64,000 nucleotides of DNA from Physcomitrium patens (GCF_000002425.4 NC_037269.1:6582172-6646171), one strand, 5' to 3'; shown: positions 33,090-45,197, counted from the first letter of the stretch. Notes: generated from the letters alone by a model not told the origin. Numbers and translations are program-made.

Positions 33090-34130
33090 ATGGCAGAGCT
33101 TGTTGAAATGAAGAGTGCAATGGCACAGATGCAAGAACAATTGAGGGAGTTAATGCTTGCGATGCATCAACTCAATTTACCACCACAAGGAGCAACAAGA
33201 ATGGTAGGAAGTGAAGATATAGAGATGATTGGGGCTGCTTCAACATCTACACCAAACCATGTCCCATCTCCCAGAATGGAACACCCTTCGAGTGTTAGAG
33301 AACCGAGAGTTGCCTTGCCCGAGAAGTTTGATGGTACCAGATCCAAGTTTCGAGGATTCATCAATCAGGTCCAACTAGTGATTGAACTTCAATCCCAGAG
33401 CTATCCAACTCCAGGGTCACAAGTAAGATTCATTGGTACACTTTTTTCAGGTTCAGCATTGTCATGGTTTTCATCTTTTCTTGAACGACGAGATCCAATA
33501 TTGGATAATCTGGAGGCTTTTTTGGCGGAGTTTCGATCCATGTTTGGAGAACATGATGCAATTCGTGTTGCAACCAACAAGATCCGTATTTTGCGACAAG
33601 GCAATCGATCAGTAACATTATATGCTTCGCAATTTCGACAACTTGCAACTGATATCAAGTGGGATGATGCCGCACTTGTGAGTCAATTTCTCTACGGATT
33701 ACAATATGAGGTAAAGAAATTGATGCTCAATTTACCTGATCCTCAAACATTGAGTCAAGCAATTGACTTTGCTGTGAAGTGCGACAATCGACTTTTTGAA
33801 TTTCGATCCGAGAGTCGCACAAGTGGGCCTCAACGTTACTACAATTCAATGGCAACACCGACGTCTCCTCAACACATACCTTCAGAAGTAGAGGATATGC
33901 AAATTGATGCGGTACGTTTCAAACCTCTTACTGAGCAAGAAAAGTCTCGTCGTCGACAAGAAGGATTGTGCTTATATTGTGGAGAACCTAAGCACACTGC
34001 TCAACATTGTCCAAAGAAGCGACGTAACTACAAAATGAGGAGTACGGCTGTCAAAGAAGACAGTATGTCGAAAACGAGTACGTCCAGCTACAATAGGGAC
34101 CGTGCGGCTGGAATCTTGTACAACTTCTAA
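33090..34130 (+). CDS. G1: gag, 346 residues
   Basis: The ATG at 33090 starts MAELVEMKSAMAQMQEQLRE, a short coiled coil. Next come the gag core (LPEKFDGTRSKFRGFINQVQ, LSWFSSFLERRDP, TLYASQFRQLATDIKWDD, LSQAIDFAVKCDNRLFE) and a CCHC knuckle CLYCGEPKHTAQHC near residues 300-313. It is the structural protein of the element's particle. In G2, G3 and G5 gag ends in LQ-stop and pol follows one base back. In G1 a one-base deletion near 34065 shifts the last codons, so gag runs on to 34130 and overlaps the start of the pol frame at 34102. Otherwise it is intact. Confidence 0.92.
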   Translation: MAELVEMKSAMAQMQEQLRELMLAMHQLNLPPQGATRMVGSEDIEMIGAASTSTPNHVPSPRMEHPSSVREPRVALPEKFDGTRSKFRGFINQVQLVIELQSQSYPTPGSQVRFIGTLFSGSALSWFSSFLERRDPILDNLEAFLAEFRSMFGEHDAIRVATNKIRILRQGNRSVTLYASQFRQLATDIKWDDAALVSQFLYGLQYEVKKLMLNLPDPQTLSQAIDFAVKCDNRLFEFRSESRTSGPQRYYNSMATPTSPQHIPSEVEDMQIDAVRFKPLTEQEKSRRRQEGLCLYCGEPKHTAQHCPKKRRNYKMRSTAVKEDSMSKTSTSSYNRDRAAGILYNF

Positions 34131-37100
34131 TAAAGGTCCTATCCTCTCCTCAGAACCATCTCCTTGTTTTATAATAGATGTGCGTTTAGGACCTAATAAT
34201 TACAAAGCCTCTGCCTTGGTAGATTCAGGAGCCTCATCTTGTTTTTTAGATGAAGAATTTGCTAGATGTCATAGAATATCATTAATACAAAAAACTAAAC
34301 CTGTACACGTAGAAGTCATAGATGGTCGTCCGTTGTCTTCTGGAGATGTAACTCACGAAACACTTCCTGTAGATGTAGTAATAAATGGTCATAGTAGTTG
34401 CGTAATTTTTAATATAATTAGATCTCCCTCTAATCCAGTAATTTTAGGCTTATCATGGTTAGAAAAGTATAATCCTCGAATAGATTGGATTTCTCGTAAA
34501 CTTGATTTTCCTCAGAGCATTAGTAACAGTTCTATTAACCAAGTAAAAAACCATGACTCTAGTATAGTAAAACTCGCACCTATAGGTGCAAAAGCATTTA
34601 TACACGCAGCAAAAGAAGGATCAACTTTTGCTATTTATACTGCACCTATTTCTGAAAGCGTAAAGACTTCAAGTGGCATTCCAAGTCAATATCAGGATTA
34701 TCAAGACGTTTTTGAGAAAAAGAATGCAGATATTCTTCCTGAGCATCGTCCATACGATTGTTCAATCGATCTCAAGGAAGGAACTCAGCCACCATTTGGA
34801 CCAATTTACAGTTTATCGCAAGATGAGTTGGCTGAACTCAAGACATATATTGACGAGAATTTAGCGAAGAATTTCATACGCCATTCAAAATCTCTACCAG
34901 GAGCTCCAATTTTATTCGTAAAGAAAAAAGATGGATCTTTACGAATGTGTGTTGACTATCGAGGACTCAACAAGATCACAATCAAGAACAGGTATCCATT
35001 ACCTTTGATATCAGGACTCGTTGACCAGTTAAATCAAGCTAAGATCTATACAAAAATAGATCTAAGAGGAGCATATAATCTAGTACGGATCAAAGAAGGA
35101 GATGAATGGAAGACTGCGTTTCGAACCAGGTACGGGCATTTTGAATATAATGTCATGCCTTTTGGACTCACGAATGCACCAGCTGCTTTTCAACATCTCA
35201 TGAATGATGTATTTCGTGAATTCTTAGACAATTTTGTCGTCTGCTACCTAGACGATATCCAGATTTATTCTAAGAATGTTGAAGAACATGAAATACATGT
35301 TCGTCAAGTATTACAAAAACTCAGAGATGCAGGATTGTACGCCAAGATGGAAAAGTGTGTATTTCACACTACTCAAGTTGACTTTTTAGGATACATCATT
35401 TCAAATGATGGTCTTATGATGGATTCTAAGAAAGTCCAAACAATCATGGATTGGAAGATTCCAAAGACTGTAAGAGATGTCCAATGTTTCTTGGCATTTG
35501 CCAATTACTATCGGATCTTCATCAAAGACTTCTCACGAGTTGCAGCTCCACTTACACGCTTGACTAGTAAAGATAAATTCCAATGGAATCAAGAAGCGGA
35601 AGCAGCATTTGAAGCCTTGAAGACATCGTTTGTCTCTGCACCAGTCTTATATCGTGTTGACTTTTCCAAGGCATTTTTTATGGAAACAGACGCATCGGAT
35701 TTTGCCTTGGGTGCAGTTTTATCACAAATGGGAACAGATGACAAACTTCATCCGATAGCTTTTCATTCAAGAAAATTCTCAGCAGCCGAGATCAATTATG
35801 AGATCCACAATAAAGAACTTCTTGCAATCGTGGATTCTTTTCAAGAATGGCGTCATTATCTAGAAGGTGCTTCTAGTCCAGTCATTGTGTATACATATCA
35901 CAAGAACCTCGAGTATTTCATGTCAGCACGCGTGTTGAATCGTCATCAAGCTCGTTGGAGTATGTCTTTGTCAAGATTCGACTTCATTATCACTTATCGG
36001 CCAGGAAAACAACAAGGTTTGTCCGATGCCCTGTCTAGACGTTCTTATTTTGCACCAAAAGAAGGAGATGCAGCTTTTGAGCAACAAAGAACGGTCCTCT
36101 TGAAACCGGAGCAATTTCATCTCCGAGCAGTGAAATCAACATTGACTGTTGATTCAACTTTTCTCAAGCAAATCCAGTCCAGTATGTCCTCAGACCCTCT
36201 TGTTCATGATATCGAGAATAATTCTTTCAAGTCTCATGATTCTTCTAAATTCGAGTTCAAGAATAATCTATTATATTTTGAAGGACGCCTATATGTTCCA
36301 GAAGGAGAAGCACGTTTATGTGTTCTTCAAGAAGATCATGATTTTCTAGCAGCAGGATACTTTAGATATAATAAGACTTTGGAACTCATATCAAGAGATT
36401 TTTGGTGGCCACAAATGTGGAAGTCAGTCAAAGACTTTGTACAATCATGTGATATTTGTTCAAGATCAAAAATTCCTCGACATCGACCTTACGGACTTCT
36501 TCAGCCATTACCTATACCAGAACAACCATGGTCTTCTGTTTCTATGGATTTCATCACAGATCTTCCAAACTCAAGATCTTATGATTCTATATTTGTGATA
36601 GTAGATCGTTTCACCAAGATGGCACATTTTATGCCATGTACAAAATCTATCACAGGTGAAGAAACAGCTAAGCTTTTCATTGATAATATCTATCGCTATC
36701 ATGGATTGCCTAAAGATATCATATTAGATAGGGAAACTCAATTTGTGTCGAGATTCTGGAGGACTCTTTTTAAGATTTTAAAAGTGGACATAAAGCTATC
36801 TTCAGCTTTCCATCCTCAAACTGATGGACAAACAGAGCGCGTAAACCAAGTCTTGGAACAGTATTTAAGGTGTACCATCAACTACCAACAAGATGATTGG
36901 ACAAACCTTCTGCCATTGGCAGAGTTTGCTTATAATAATACGGTACATTCCTCCACGCAACAAACACCTTTCTTTGTCAATTATGGCTATCATCCACGAC
37001 TTGATACTTTTGATTTTTCAAAAGTTGATAATCCTGCAGCAGAAGATATGGCAAATCGGTTGTCAGAGTTACATGCAATAATGAAGGCGCAGTTGAAGAA

Positions 37101-37590
37101 AGCTCAAGAACGACAAAAGATAAATGCAGATGTATATCGTAAAGAGCAACAACAACTCAACGTGGGTGATAAGGTATGGCTACTTCGTCGCAATATCAAG
37201 ACCACTCGACCTTGTGACAAATTGGACTATCGTAGGCTTGGCCCCTTTTCTGTTTCTGAACAGATCAACCCAGTTGCATATCGGTTACATCTATCGGAGT
37301 CAATGAAGATCCATCCTGTATTCCACGTGTCTCTTCTTGAACCATATAAGACAGTGGATATACAAGGAAGAAGACAAATGCCACCGCCTCCTATAGAAGT
37401 GGACAATAATGAAGAATTTGAGGTGGAAGAGATATTAGACTCAAGGCGGCGCCGAAATAAGCTGGAATATCTTGTTCATTAGTGCGGATATGATATTAGT
37501 GAGCGCACATGGGAGCCATCCAGGAATCTAGCAAATGCATCAGCTAAAGTTAAAGTTTTTCATGAACGACATCCATCAAAATCAAGATGA
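34102..37590 (+). pseudogene. G1: pol (protease, RT, RNase H, integrase, chromodomain), stop at 37480-37482
   Basis: The open frame is 34102-37482 (1126 codons). Counted from 34102: protease D-S-G at residues 41-43; RT with YLDD at 382-385; RNase H with D530 in ETDASD, but tyrosine 599 where relatives have the third catalytic aspartate (TDHKN); integrase zinc region with AGYFRYNKT (second histidine lost); integrase core D816, D876, E912, a D-x59-D-x35-E spacing typical of the family. The chromodomain begins FEVEEILDSRRRRNKLEYLVH and then meets TAG where relatives have tryptophan; the frame goes on to 37590. Although long, this protein probably lacks RNase H activity and a whole chromodomain, so G1 may depend on helpers. 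Confidence 0.93.
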
Positions 37591-37685
37591 AAACCTCTCT
37601 TATAAAAGAGACAAGATTGAGGCAAGATAACATTCAATTTCCTATCCTTGTTTGTAACTTCTTTGCATTTTGTGACGCTAATTAG

Positions 37686-38108
37686 ATGGAGAGCCAACAA
37701 CCAGCGGATTCAACTCAAGAACCTTCGTTTGCTGACTTACCGGATGAGACATTGCGATTGTCACAACCTTCAAGACGACGCAACCGAGATGAAGACCCTC
37801 AAGAACGACATGTTCTTCCTCGAATAGATGGTGAGATACAACGCGTTTGGTATCACGACCTTGGAAGAGATTCTCGATGTTTGGTAATATTATTGGAGAT
37901 AAGAACGACTCCTGATGGTGTTTCAAATGTATTATTTGAAGGAAGTTATGAAGGCCTCAACAGTGATCAAATAACAGGGTGGTCTTCTCGCCCTGGAATG
38001 GGACACTATCGATGGCTAAGAGGACCCATCAACTATCTTCGAAGAGAACAAAGATCAGAGTATGTAGCAAATATAATTCGCCGCATATTATATTTTCTCA
38101 ATACATAA
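37686..38108 (+). CDS. G1: ORF3, conserved extra ORF of unknown function (140 aa)
   Basis: ATG 37686 to TAA 38108, 96 nt after the pol end. It starts MESQQPADSTQEPSFADLPD, has an arginine-rich part (SQPSRRRNRDED), then a likely folded part with IWYHDLGRD-type, LFEGSYEGLNSDQ and GMGHYRWLRGPINYLRRE blocks. No domain was recognised. Copies of exactly 423 nt lie at the same place in G2 (45198), G3 (54398) and G5 (62629). It could be an accessory protein of this lineage. Confidence 0.75.
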   Translation: MESQQPADSTQEPSFADLPDETLRLSQPSRRRNRDEDPQERHVLPRIDGEIQRVWYHDLGRDSRCLVILLEIRTTPDGVSNVLFEGSYEGLNSDQITGWSSRPGMGHYRWLRGPINYLRREQRSEYVANIIRRILYFLNT

Positions 38109-38137
38109 TCACCGCTCCTCGTGGAACTCGTCCCTAG

Positions 38138-38149
38138 AAGGGGGGGTAA
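38138..38149 (+). promoter_or_regulatory. G1: polypurine tract
   Basis: AGAAGGGGGGGTAA-type purine run directly before the 3' LTR, the expected plus-strand primer. G2 has the same tract before 45662. Confidence 0.85.
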
Positions 38150-38679
38150 TGTCACGGACATACATATAATTACCTATATGAATAGATAAAAGTATGTAAA
38201 AGTAGGTTAATTGTATAATATCTTCTAGAGAAGCTTCTTAGAAGCTTCATAGACGCTGCTTTGACTTTATAGGAGTCTATAGTTGACTTTTAGGTTAGAA
38301 ACTTGGTCAACAAGTTAGCCATGTGCCACGCATGTTGGAAGTTTAAAGAACAAGCTAACTACGTGGTCCATCCATAGAAAACTTGCCTTGCAAGCAAAGG
38401 CATGTGGCCTAGAAAGTCAACATATATTGGAAGTCTTATAGAACATCGCCACGTGGCTTCTAGTTAGATAGTATATATAGAGGCAAGAGTGAAGCCCTCT
38501 TCACTCTTGTCAACTCCTTTCTTGCTTCTAGTCTAGTTTCAAGGGTCTCTAGTTTTCTTGTATTTTGGCAATAGCCATTCCAGTTTCTTTCTTAATATAC
38601 ATATTTCTATTTTGTCCTATTTCTTTTTGAGAAAAGTCTCACTTACTCTTTAGCTTTCATCGAGTTCTTGTCCCTGACA
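38150..38679 (+). repeat. G1: 3' LTR (530 bp)
   Basis: Same length as the 5' LTR with about six substitutions. Followed by the target duplication ATAGG (38680-38684). Confidence 0.93.
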
Positions 38680-38797
38680 ATAGGTTATGGACCCACTCAC
38701 ATTTGCTTGAGTGTTTTGAAGTTGTTTAAAGTCTTTGTTGATTTGTGGAGTAGATCAAGTTGTTGTTGCTGATGTTAGGGTTTAGAAGAACCTAACA
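38680..38797 (+). repeat. Copia-A: 5' LTR, second part
   Basis: Resumes after G1 and ends near CCTAACA. The exact end is inferred from the TGTT...AACA symmetry. Confidence 0.6.
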
Positions 38798-39246
38798 TTC
38801 AGATTCAGATCTAGATCTAGATCTGGTTTTGCTCCAACTTTTGGATAAGTACATTTTTGGTGATGGTATATGTTTTCACATCAAAGTAAGGTCATACAAC
38901 GCTAGTATTGTGTTTTCTTACTGAATTAGATCTTTGGTGAACCTACTTTGTAGTTTCAAATCCTAAAAGAGTCTTAAAGTGCTTAAAAGGCCTCTTATAG
39001 TGTATAGAGGAAATTTATGAGCATTAGAGTGATGTGAGAGTGGCAAACCAGATCTGAGATGATTAGAAAGGTCATAAGACTTATGAAAAGTCTTAGAAGC
39101 TAAGTTGAGAGTGTTTTGTGAGTAAAAACACTAGTTTGATCATAAAGAGGGATTCTAGGATTCTAAGGCAGCAACATCTTCTTCCTGATTTTGAGAGCAT
39201 TAGGACTCTTTTTTTTAATATTTTTTGATACATCTCTTCCTTAGAA

Positions 39247-39665
39247 ATGGCTTCAAGTGAGGAAGAAGGTTAGAGAGCAATTGAAAAATTCAGAGGTAAA
39301 AATTTCTACCATTGGAAGGTCAAAATAGAGCTTTTGTTGGCTTCTTTGGATCTTTGGAATATTGTAGATGAAAGTGAAGAGCCTCCAAGCATGGGTGCTG
39401 ATATGAAGGAGAAGAAAGAGTACACACGATGTGAAAAGAAGGCTTTTGGATTGATTGCAACCAATATGGATGAAGCCAACTTCTCCCACATTATCTCTTG
39501 CAAAAGACTAGCGGAAGTATGGAAGACTCTTTGCAACATTTATGAGAGCAAGAACTTATCCAATATCATCTACATAAAGAGGAAGTTCTTCACTTGCAAG
39601 ATGGAAGAAGGTGAAGACCTCATAGCACACATCAACAAGGTGAAGGCATTTACAAATCAACTTGC
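39247..39665 (+). pseudogene. Copia-A: gag N-terminal half
   Basis: ATG 39247; after MASSEEEG a TAG, then an open frame with KFRGKNFYHWKVKIELLLAS, FSHIISCKRLAEVWKTLC and VKAFTNQLA. It is interrupted by G3 after CTTGC (39661-39665). The same reading resumes at 55403 (LAIVDKPLKDADVVITLLMS), which proves the insertion. Confidence 0.88.
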
Positions 39666-39864
39666 TATCACAGACACACATCTTTACTTCAATAATTACT
39701 TATATAAGTAAGTAGAAGTAGGTAAAAGTAGGTTAGTTTCATAATATCTTCTAGAGAAGCTTCCTAGAAACTTCATTGACATGTTTTTGACTTAACACGA
39801 GTTTATTGTTGACTTTTAGGTTAGAAACTTGGTCAATAAGTTAGCCACGTGTCACATGTCTTAG
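39666..39864 (+). repeat. G3: 5' LTR, first part
   Basis: Matches the beginning of the LTR at 54853. G2 follows at 39865. Confidence 0.85.
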
Positions 39865-40425
39865 TGTCACGGCCATAATCATGTAAGCTAACAATTACAT
39901 ATAGATAGGTAGAAGTAAGTAAAACTAGATAAAAGTAAGTTAATTCTATAGTATTTAATATGCAAGCTTCTTAGAAGCTTTTTAGATGCTGCTTTGACTT
40001 CATAGGTGTCTTTAATTGACTTTTTGGATTAGAAACGTCGTCAACAAGTTGGCCATGTGCCATATATATTGTTAGCTTGAAGATCAAGCTAACTATGTGG
40101 CCCACACATAGAAAAACTTGCCTTGTAAGTCAAGGCATGTGTCCTACAAAGTCAACACATATTGGAGGTCCTATAGAACGTCGCCACGTAGCCCCTAGTT
40201 AGATAGTATATATAGAGACAAGAGTGAAGGCTTCTTCACTCTTATCAACTCCTTTCTTGCTTCTAGTCTAGTTTCAAGGGTCTCTAGTTTTCTTGTCTTT
40301 TGGCTATAGCCATTCTAGTTTCTCTCTTTCAATATATATACTTATTTATTTATATATTGTTACCTTTCTTTGAGTGAAGGCTCACTTGTTTGGATTGTTT
40401 TTTCATCGAATTCTTGTCCTTGACA
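39865..40425 (+). repeat. G2: 5' LTR (561 bp)
   Basis: TGTCACGG...CTTGACA, with a TATA box from 40207 and R motif ACTCTTATCAA at 40238-40248. After the LTR, 40428-40438 reads ATAACAAGAGT. It pairs with the 3' LTR motif ACTCTTGTTAA (46035-46045) except for one base, and less well with its own. Confidence 0.9.
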
Positions 40426-40636
40426 AAATAACAAGAGTACACTTACAATATCAGAGCTTTGTTTTTCTTGAGTAAGAGTGGATTACCCCTTTCTCTTGAC
40501 AAGACATAAGCGTATTAGAAGTTTGCGGATTACCCACTTTCAAACTGATATTGTTCTTAGTATCTTCTCTATTATCAAGTCTTTCTTTTCTTTTGTCTTG
40601 AGCAGTATCAAACAAATTTTTCTTCTTAGTGTCATT

Positions 40637-41641
40637 ATGGCAGAGCTTCTTGAAATGAAGAGTGCAATGGCACAAATGTAAGAGCAAATGAGGGAGTTAA
40701 TGCTTGCGATGCATCAACTCAATTCACCAACACAGGAAAGAACAAGAATAGCAGAAAGTGGAGATATAGAGAAGATCGGAGCTGCTTCAATATCTGCAAC
40801 AAATCACGTTCCTTCTCCAATTGTACAATATCCTGTAACCACTAGAGAACCAAGAATTGCCTTACAAGAGAAATTTGATGGTACAAGATCAAAGTTTCAA
40901 GGATTCATCAATCAAGTACAATTGGCAATTGAACTTCAACCGCAAAGCTATCCAACTCCAGGATCAGAAGTCAGGTTTATTGGCACTCTACTTTCTGGTT
41001 CTGCATTATCGTGGTTTTCATCTTTTTTTGAACAATGAAATCTAATATTGGACAATTTGAAAGCTTTTTTGGCGGAGTTTCGATCTATGTATGGTGAATA
41101 CGATGCAACTCGTGTTGCAACAAATATGATCCGAATTCTGCGACAAGGAAATCGTTCAGTAACAGTGTATGCTTCACAATTTCGACAACTTACAATTCAC
41201 ATCAAGTAGGATGATGCTGCACTCATAAGTCAATTTCTTTATGGATTGCAATACGAAGTAAAGAAATTGATGCTCAACTTACCTGATCCTCAAACTTTGA
41301 GTCAAGCAATCGATTTTGTGGTAAAATGTGATAATCGACTTTTCGAATGTCGATCCGAGAATCATTCACGGGAACCTCAACGTTATTACTCAATGGCAAC
41401 ATCAACATCTTTGCCAAACGTACATTCGGAAGTAGATGACATGCAAATTGACGCGGTACGTTTTAAACCCCTAACTGAGCAAGAAAAGATTCGTCGTCGT
41501 CAAGAAGGATTATGTTTATATTGCGGAGAACCTAAGCACACTGCTCAACATTGTCCAAAGAAACGACGCAACTATAAAATGAGGGGTACAACGGTCAAAG
41601 AAGACAACGTGTCCGGAAACGGATTCGTCCAGCTACAATAA
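40637..41641 (+). pseudogene. G2: gag
   Basis: MAELLEMKSAMAQM, then TAA at 40679 where relatives have CAA. Open blocks are 40688-41038 and 41246-41641, the latter with YEVKKLMLNLPDPQTLSQAI and the knuckle CLYCGEPKHTAQHC, ending LQ-stop at 41641. At least three disabling stops. Shares the first stop with the left-arm copy. Confidence 0.9.
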
Positions 41642-41646
41642 GGACC

Positions 41647-44600
41647 ATGCAGCTGGAACCTTGTACAATTCCTAATGAAGGTCCTATCCTCTCCTCAGAA
41701 CCCTCTCCTTGTTTTATAATAGACTTATATTTAGGACCTAAGAATTACAAAGCCTCTGCTTTATTAGATTGGGGAGCCTCAGCTTGTTTTTTAGATGAAC
41801 AATTTGTTAAAAGTCGTAAAAAATCTTTTCTACAGAAACCTAAACCAGTACAAGTAGAAGTCATAGATGGTCATCCCTTGTCTTCTGGAAATGTCACTCA
41901 TGAAACTCATCCTATAAAAGTAACAATAGACGGTCATGATAGCTACATAGCTTTTAATATAATTAAATCTCCATCCAATCCTGTTATTTTAGATTTATCC
42001 TCGCTAGAAAAATATAACCCTCGAATAGATTGGAATTCTTGTAAATTTGATTTTTCCAAGAGCGTTATTAATAGTTCTATCAACCAAGTAAAAAATTATA
42101 AGTCTAGTATAGTAAAACCCATACTGATAGGTGCAAAAGCATTTATACACGCAGCAAAAGAAGGATCAACTTTTGCTATTTATGTTGTACCTATTTCTTA
42201 AAACGTAAAGACTTCAAGTGGCATTCCAAGTCAATATCAGGATTATCAAGACGTTTTTGAAAAAAAGAATGCAGATATTCTTCCTGAGCATCGCCCATAT
42301 GATTGTTCAATCGACCTCAAGGAAGGAACTCAGCCACCATTTGGACCAATTTACAGTTTATCGGAAGATGAGATGGCTGAACTCAAGACATATATTGACG
42401 AAAATTCAGCGAAGAATTTCATACGCCATTCAAAATCTCAAGCAGGAGCTCCAATTCTATTCGTAAAGAAAAAAGATCTAGAACAGGTATCCAATCAAGA
42501 ACAGGTATCCATTACCTTTGATATCAGGACTCCTTGACAAGTTGAATCAAGCTAAGATCTATACAAAAATAGATCTAAGAGGAGCATATAAACTAGTACA
42601 GATCAAAGAAGGAGATGAATGGAAGACATCGTTTCGAACCAGGTATGGACATTTCGAATATAATGTCATGCCCTTTGGACTCACGAATGCACCAGCTGCT
42701 TTTCAACATCTCATGAATGATGTATTTCGTGAATTCTTAGACAATTTTGTTGTCTGCTATCTAGACGATATCCTGATCTATTCTAAGAACGTCGAAGAAC
42801 ATGAAATACATCTTCGTCAAGTATTACAAAAACTTAGAGATGCAGGATTGTACACCAAGATGGAAAAGTGTGTATTTTACACTATTCAAGTTGACTTTTT
42901 AGGATACATCATTTCAAATGATGGTCTTATGATGGATTCTAAGAAAGTCCAAACAATCATGGATTGGAAGATTCCAAGGACAGTAAGAGATGTCCAATGT
43001 TTCTTGGGATTTGCCAATTACTATCAGATCTTCATCAAAGATATTTCACGAGTTGCAACTCCACTTACACGCCTGACTAGTAAAGATAAATTCGAATGGA
43101 ATCAAAAAGCGGAAGCAGCATTTTAAGCCTTGAAGACATCGTTTGTCTCTGCACCAGTCTTATATTGTGTTGACTTTTCCAAGGCATTTTTTATGGAAAC
43201 AGATGCATCAGATTTTGCCTTGGGTGCAGTTTTATCACAAATGGGAACAGATGACAAACTTCATCCGATAGCTTTTCATTCAAGAAAATTCTCAGCAGCC
43301 GAGATCAATTATGAGATCCACAATAAAGAATTGCTTGCAATCATGGATTCCTTTCAAGAATGGCATCATTATCAAGAAGGCGCTTCTAGTCCAATCACTG
43401 TATATACAGATCACAAGAACCTCGAGTATTTCATGTCAGTATGCGTGTTGAATCATCGTCAAGCTCGTTGGAATATGTCTTTGTCAAGATTCGAGTTCAT
43501 TATCACTTATCGGCCAGGAACACAACAAGGTTTGTCCGATGCTTTCTCTAGACGTTCTTATTTTGCACCAAAAGAAGGAGATGCAGCTTTTGAGCAACAA
43601 AGAATGGTCCTCTTGAAATCTGAGCAATTTCATCTCCGAACAATGAAATCAACATTGACTGTTGATTCAACTTTTCTCAAGCAAATCCAGTCCAGTATGT
43701 CCTCAGACCCTCTTGTTCATGATATCGAGAATAATTCTTTCAAGTCTCATGATTCTTCTAAGTTCGAGTTCAAGAATAATCTATTATATTTTGAAGAACG
43801 CCTATATGTTCGAGAAGGAGAAGCACGTTTACGTATTCTTCAAGCACGTCATGACTTTCCAGTAGCAAAGCACTTTGGATATAATAAGACTTTGGAACTC
43901 ATATCAAGAGATTTTTGGTGGCCACAAATGTGGAAGTCAGTCAAAGACTTTGTACAATCATGTGATATTTGTTCAAGATCAAAAATTCCTCGTCATCGAC
44001 CTTACGGACTTCTTCAGCCATTACCTATATCAGAACAACTATGGTCTTCTGTTTCTATGGATTTCATCACAGATCTTCCAAACTCAAGATCTTATGATTC
44101 TATATTTGTGATAGTAGATCGTTTCACCAAGATGGCACACTTTGTGCCATGTACAAAATCTATCACAGGTGAAGAAACAGCTAAGCTTTTCATTGATAAT
44201 ATCTATCGCTATCATGGATTACCTAAAGATATCATATCAAATAGAGGAACTAAATTTGTGTCAAGATTTTGGAAGACCCTTTTCAAGATTTTAAAAGTGG
44301 ACATAAAAATATCTTCGGCTTTCCATCCTCAAACTGATGGACAAACAGAGCGCGTAAACCAAGTCTTAGAGCAATATTTAAGGTGTATTATCAATTACCA
44401 ACAAGATGATTGGATAACCTTTCTATCATTGGCAGAGTTTGCTTATAATAATACGGTACATTCCTCCACGCAACAAACACCTTTCTTTGTCAATTATGGC
44501 TATCATCCACGACTTGATACTTTTGATTTTTCAAAAGTTGATAATCCTACAGCAGAAGATATGGCAAATCGGTTATCAGAGTTATATGCAATAATGAAGA

Positions 44601-45103
44601 CGCAATTGAAGGAAGCTCAAGAACGACAAAAGATAAATACAGATGTATATCGTAAGGAGCAACTACAACTCAACGTGGGTGATAAAGCATGGCTACTTCA
44701 TCGCAATATCAAAACTACTCGACTTTGTGACGAGTTGGACTATCGTAGGCTTGGCCCCTTTTCTGTTTCTGAACAGATCAACCTAGTTGCATATCGGTTA
44801 CATCTACCGGAGTCAATGAAGATCCATCCTGTATTCCACGTGTCTCTTCTTGAACCATATAAGACAGTGGATATACAAGGAAGAAGACAAATGCCACCGC
44901 CTCCTATAGAAGTAGATAATAATGAAGAATTTGAGGTGGAAGAGGTATTAGACTCAAGGCGGCACCGAAATAAGCTAGAATAACTTGTTCATTGGCGCGG
45001 ATATGATATTAGTGAACGTACATGGGAGCCATCAAGGAATCTAGTAAATGCATCAGCTAAAGTCAAAGTTTTTCATCAACGACATCCATCAAAATCAAGA
45101 TGA
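41647..45103 (+). pseudogene. G2: pol
   Basis: Open blocks are 41647-42201 (protease region, LLDWGAS in place of D-S/T-G), 42518-43126 (RT with YLDDILIYS) and 43130-44983 (RNase H with ETDASD and TDHKN, integrase with AKHFGYNKT zinc region, DFITDLPNSRSYD core and DGQTERVNQ). At 42478-42520 about 48 bp of RT coding sequence is replaced by a repeated GAACAGGTATCCA word. The chromodomain ends in LE-TAA at 44981-44983, with WRGYDIS still readable after it. Confidence 0.92.
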
Positions 45104-45197
45104 AAACCTCTCTTATAAAAGAGACAAGATCGAGGCAAGATAACATTCAACTTCCTATCCTTGTTTGTAACTTCTTTGCATTTGTGACGCTAATTAG

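Larger units (their letters stand above)
32347..38679 (+). mobile_element. G1: complete Ty3/gypsy chromovirus, 6333 bp, target duplication ATAGG
   Basis: Two 530-bp LTRs with about six mismatches by eye, and perfect 5-bp duplications ATAGG at 32342-32346 and 38680-38684. Internal order: primer site, gag, pol, ORF3, polypurine tract. The matching empty site is 13640-13644. It is the youngest and best-preserved element in the window, but pol has lesions (see the pol entry). Confidence 0.95.
26837..41716. repeat. Right arm of the large inverted duplication
   Basis: The mirror of 10608-19163, interrupted by G1 (32347-38679 plus one target duplication). The arm continues structurally into the rest of G2. 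The homology to the left arm ends at about 41716. Confidence 0.9.

Noticed and set aside
37678..37926. Antisense 82-codon frame opposite ORF3, also open at 45190-45438 and 54390-54638
   Set aside because: It starts with non-ATG codons in the copies checked and lies opposite a conserved sense ORF, so its openness is a likely by-product of sense codon use.
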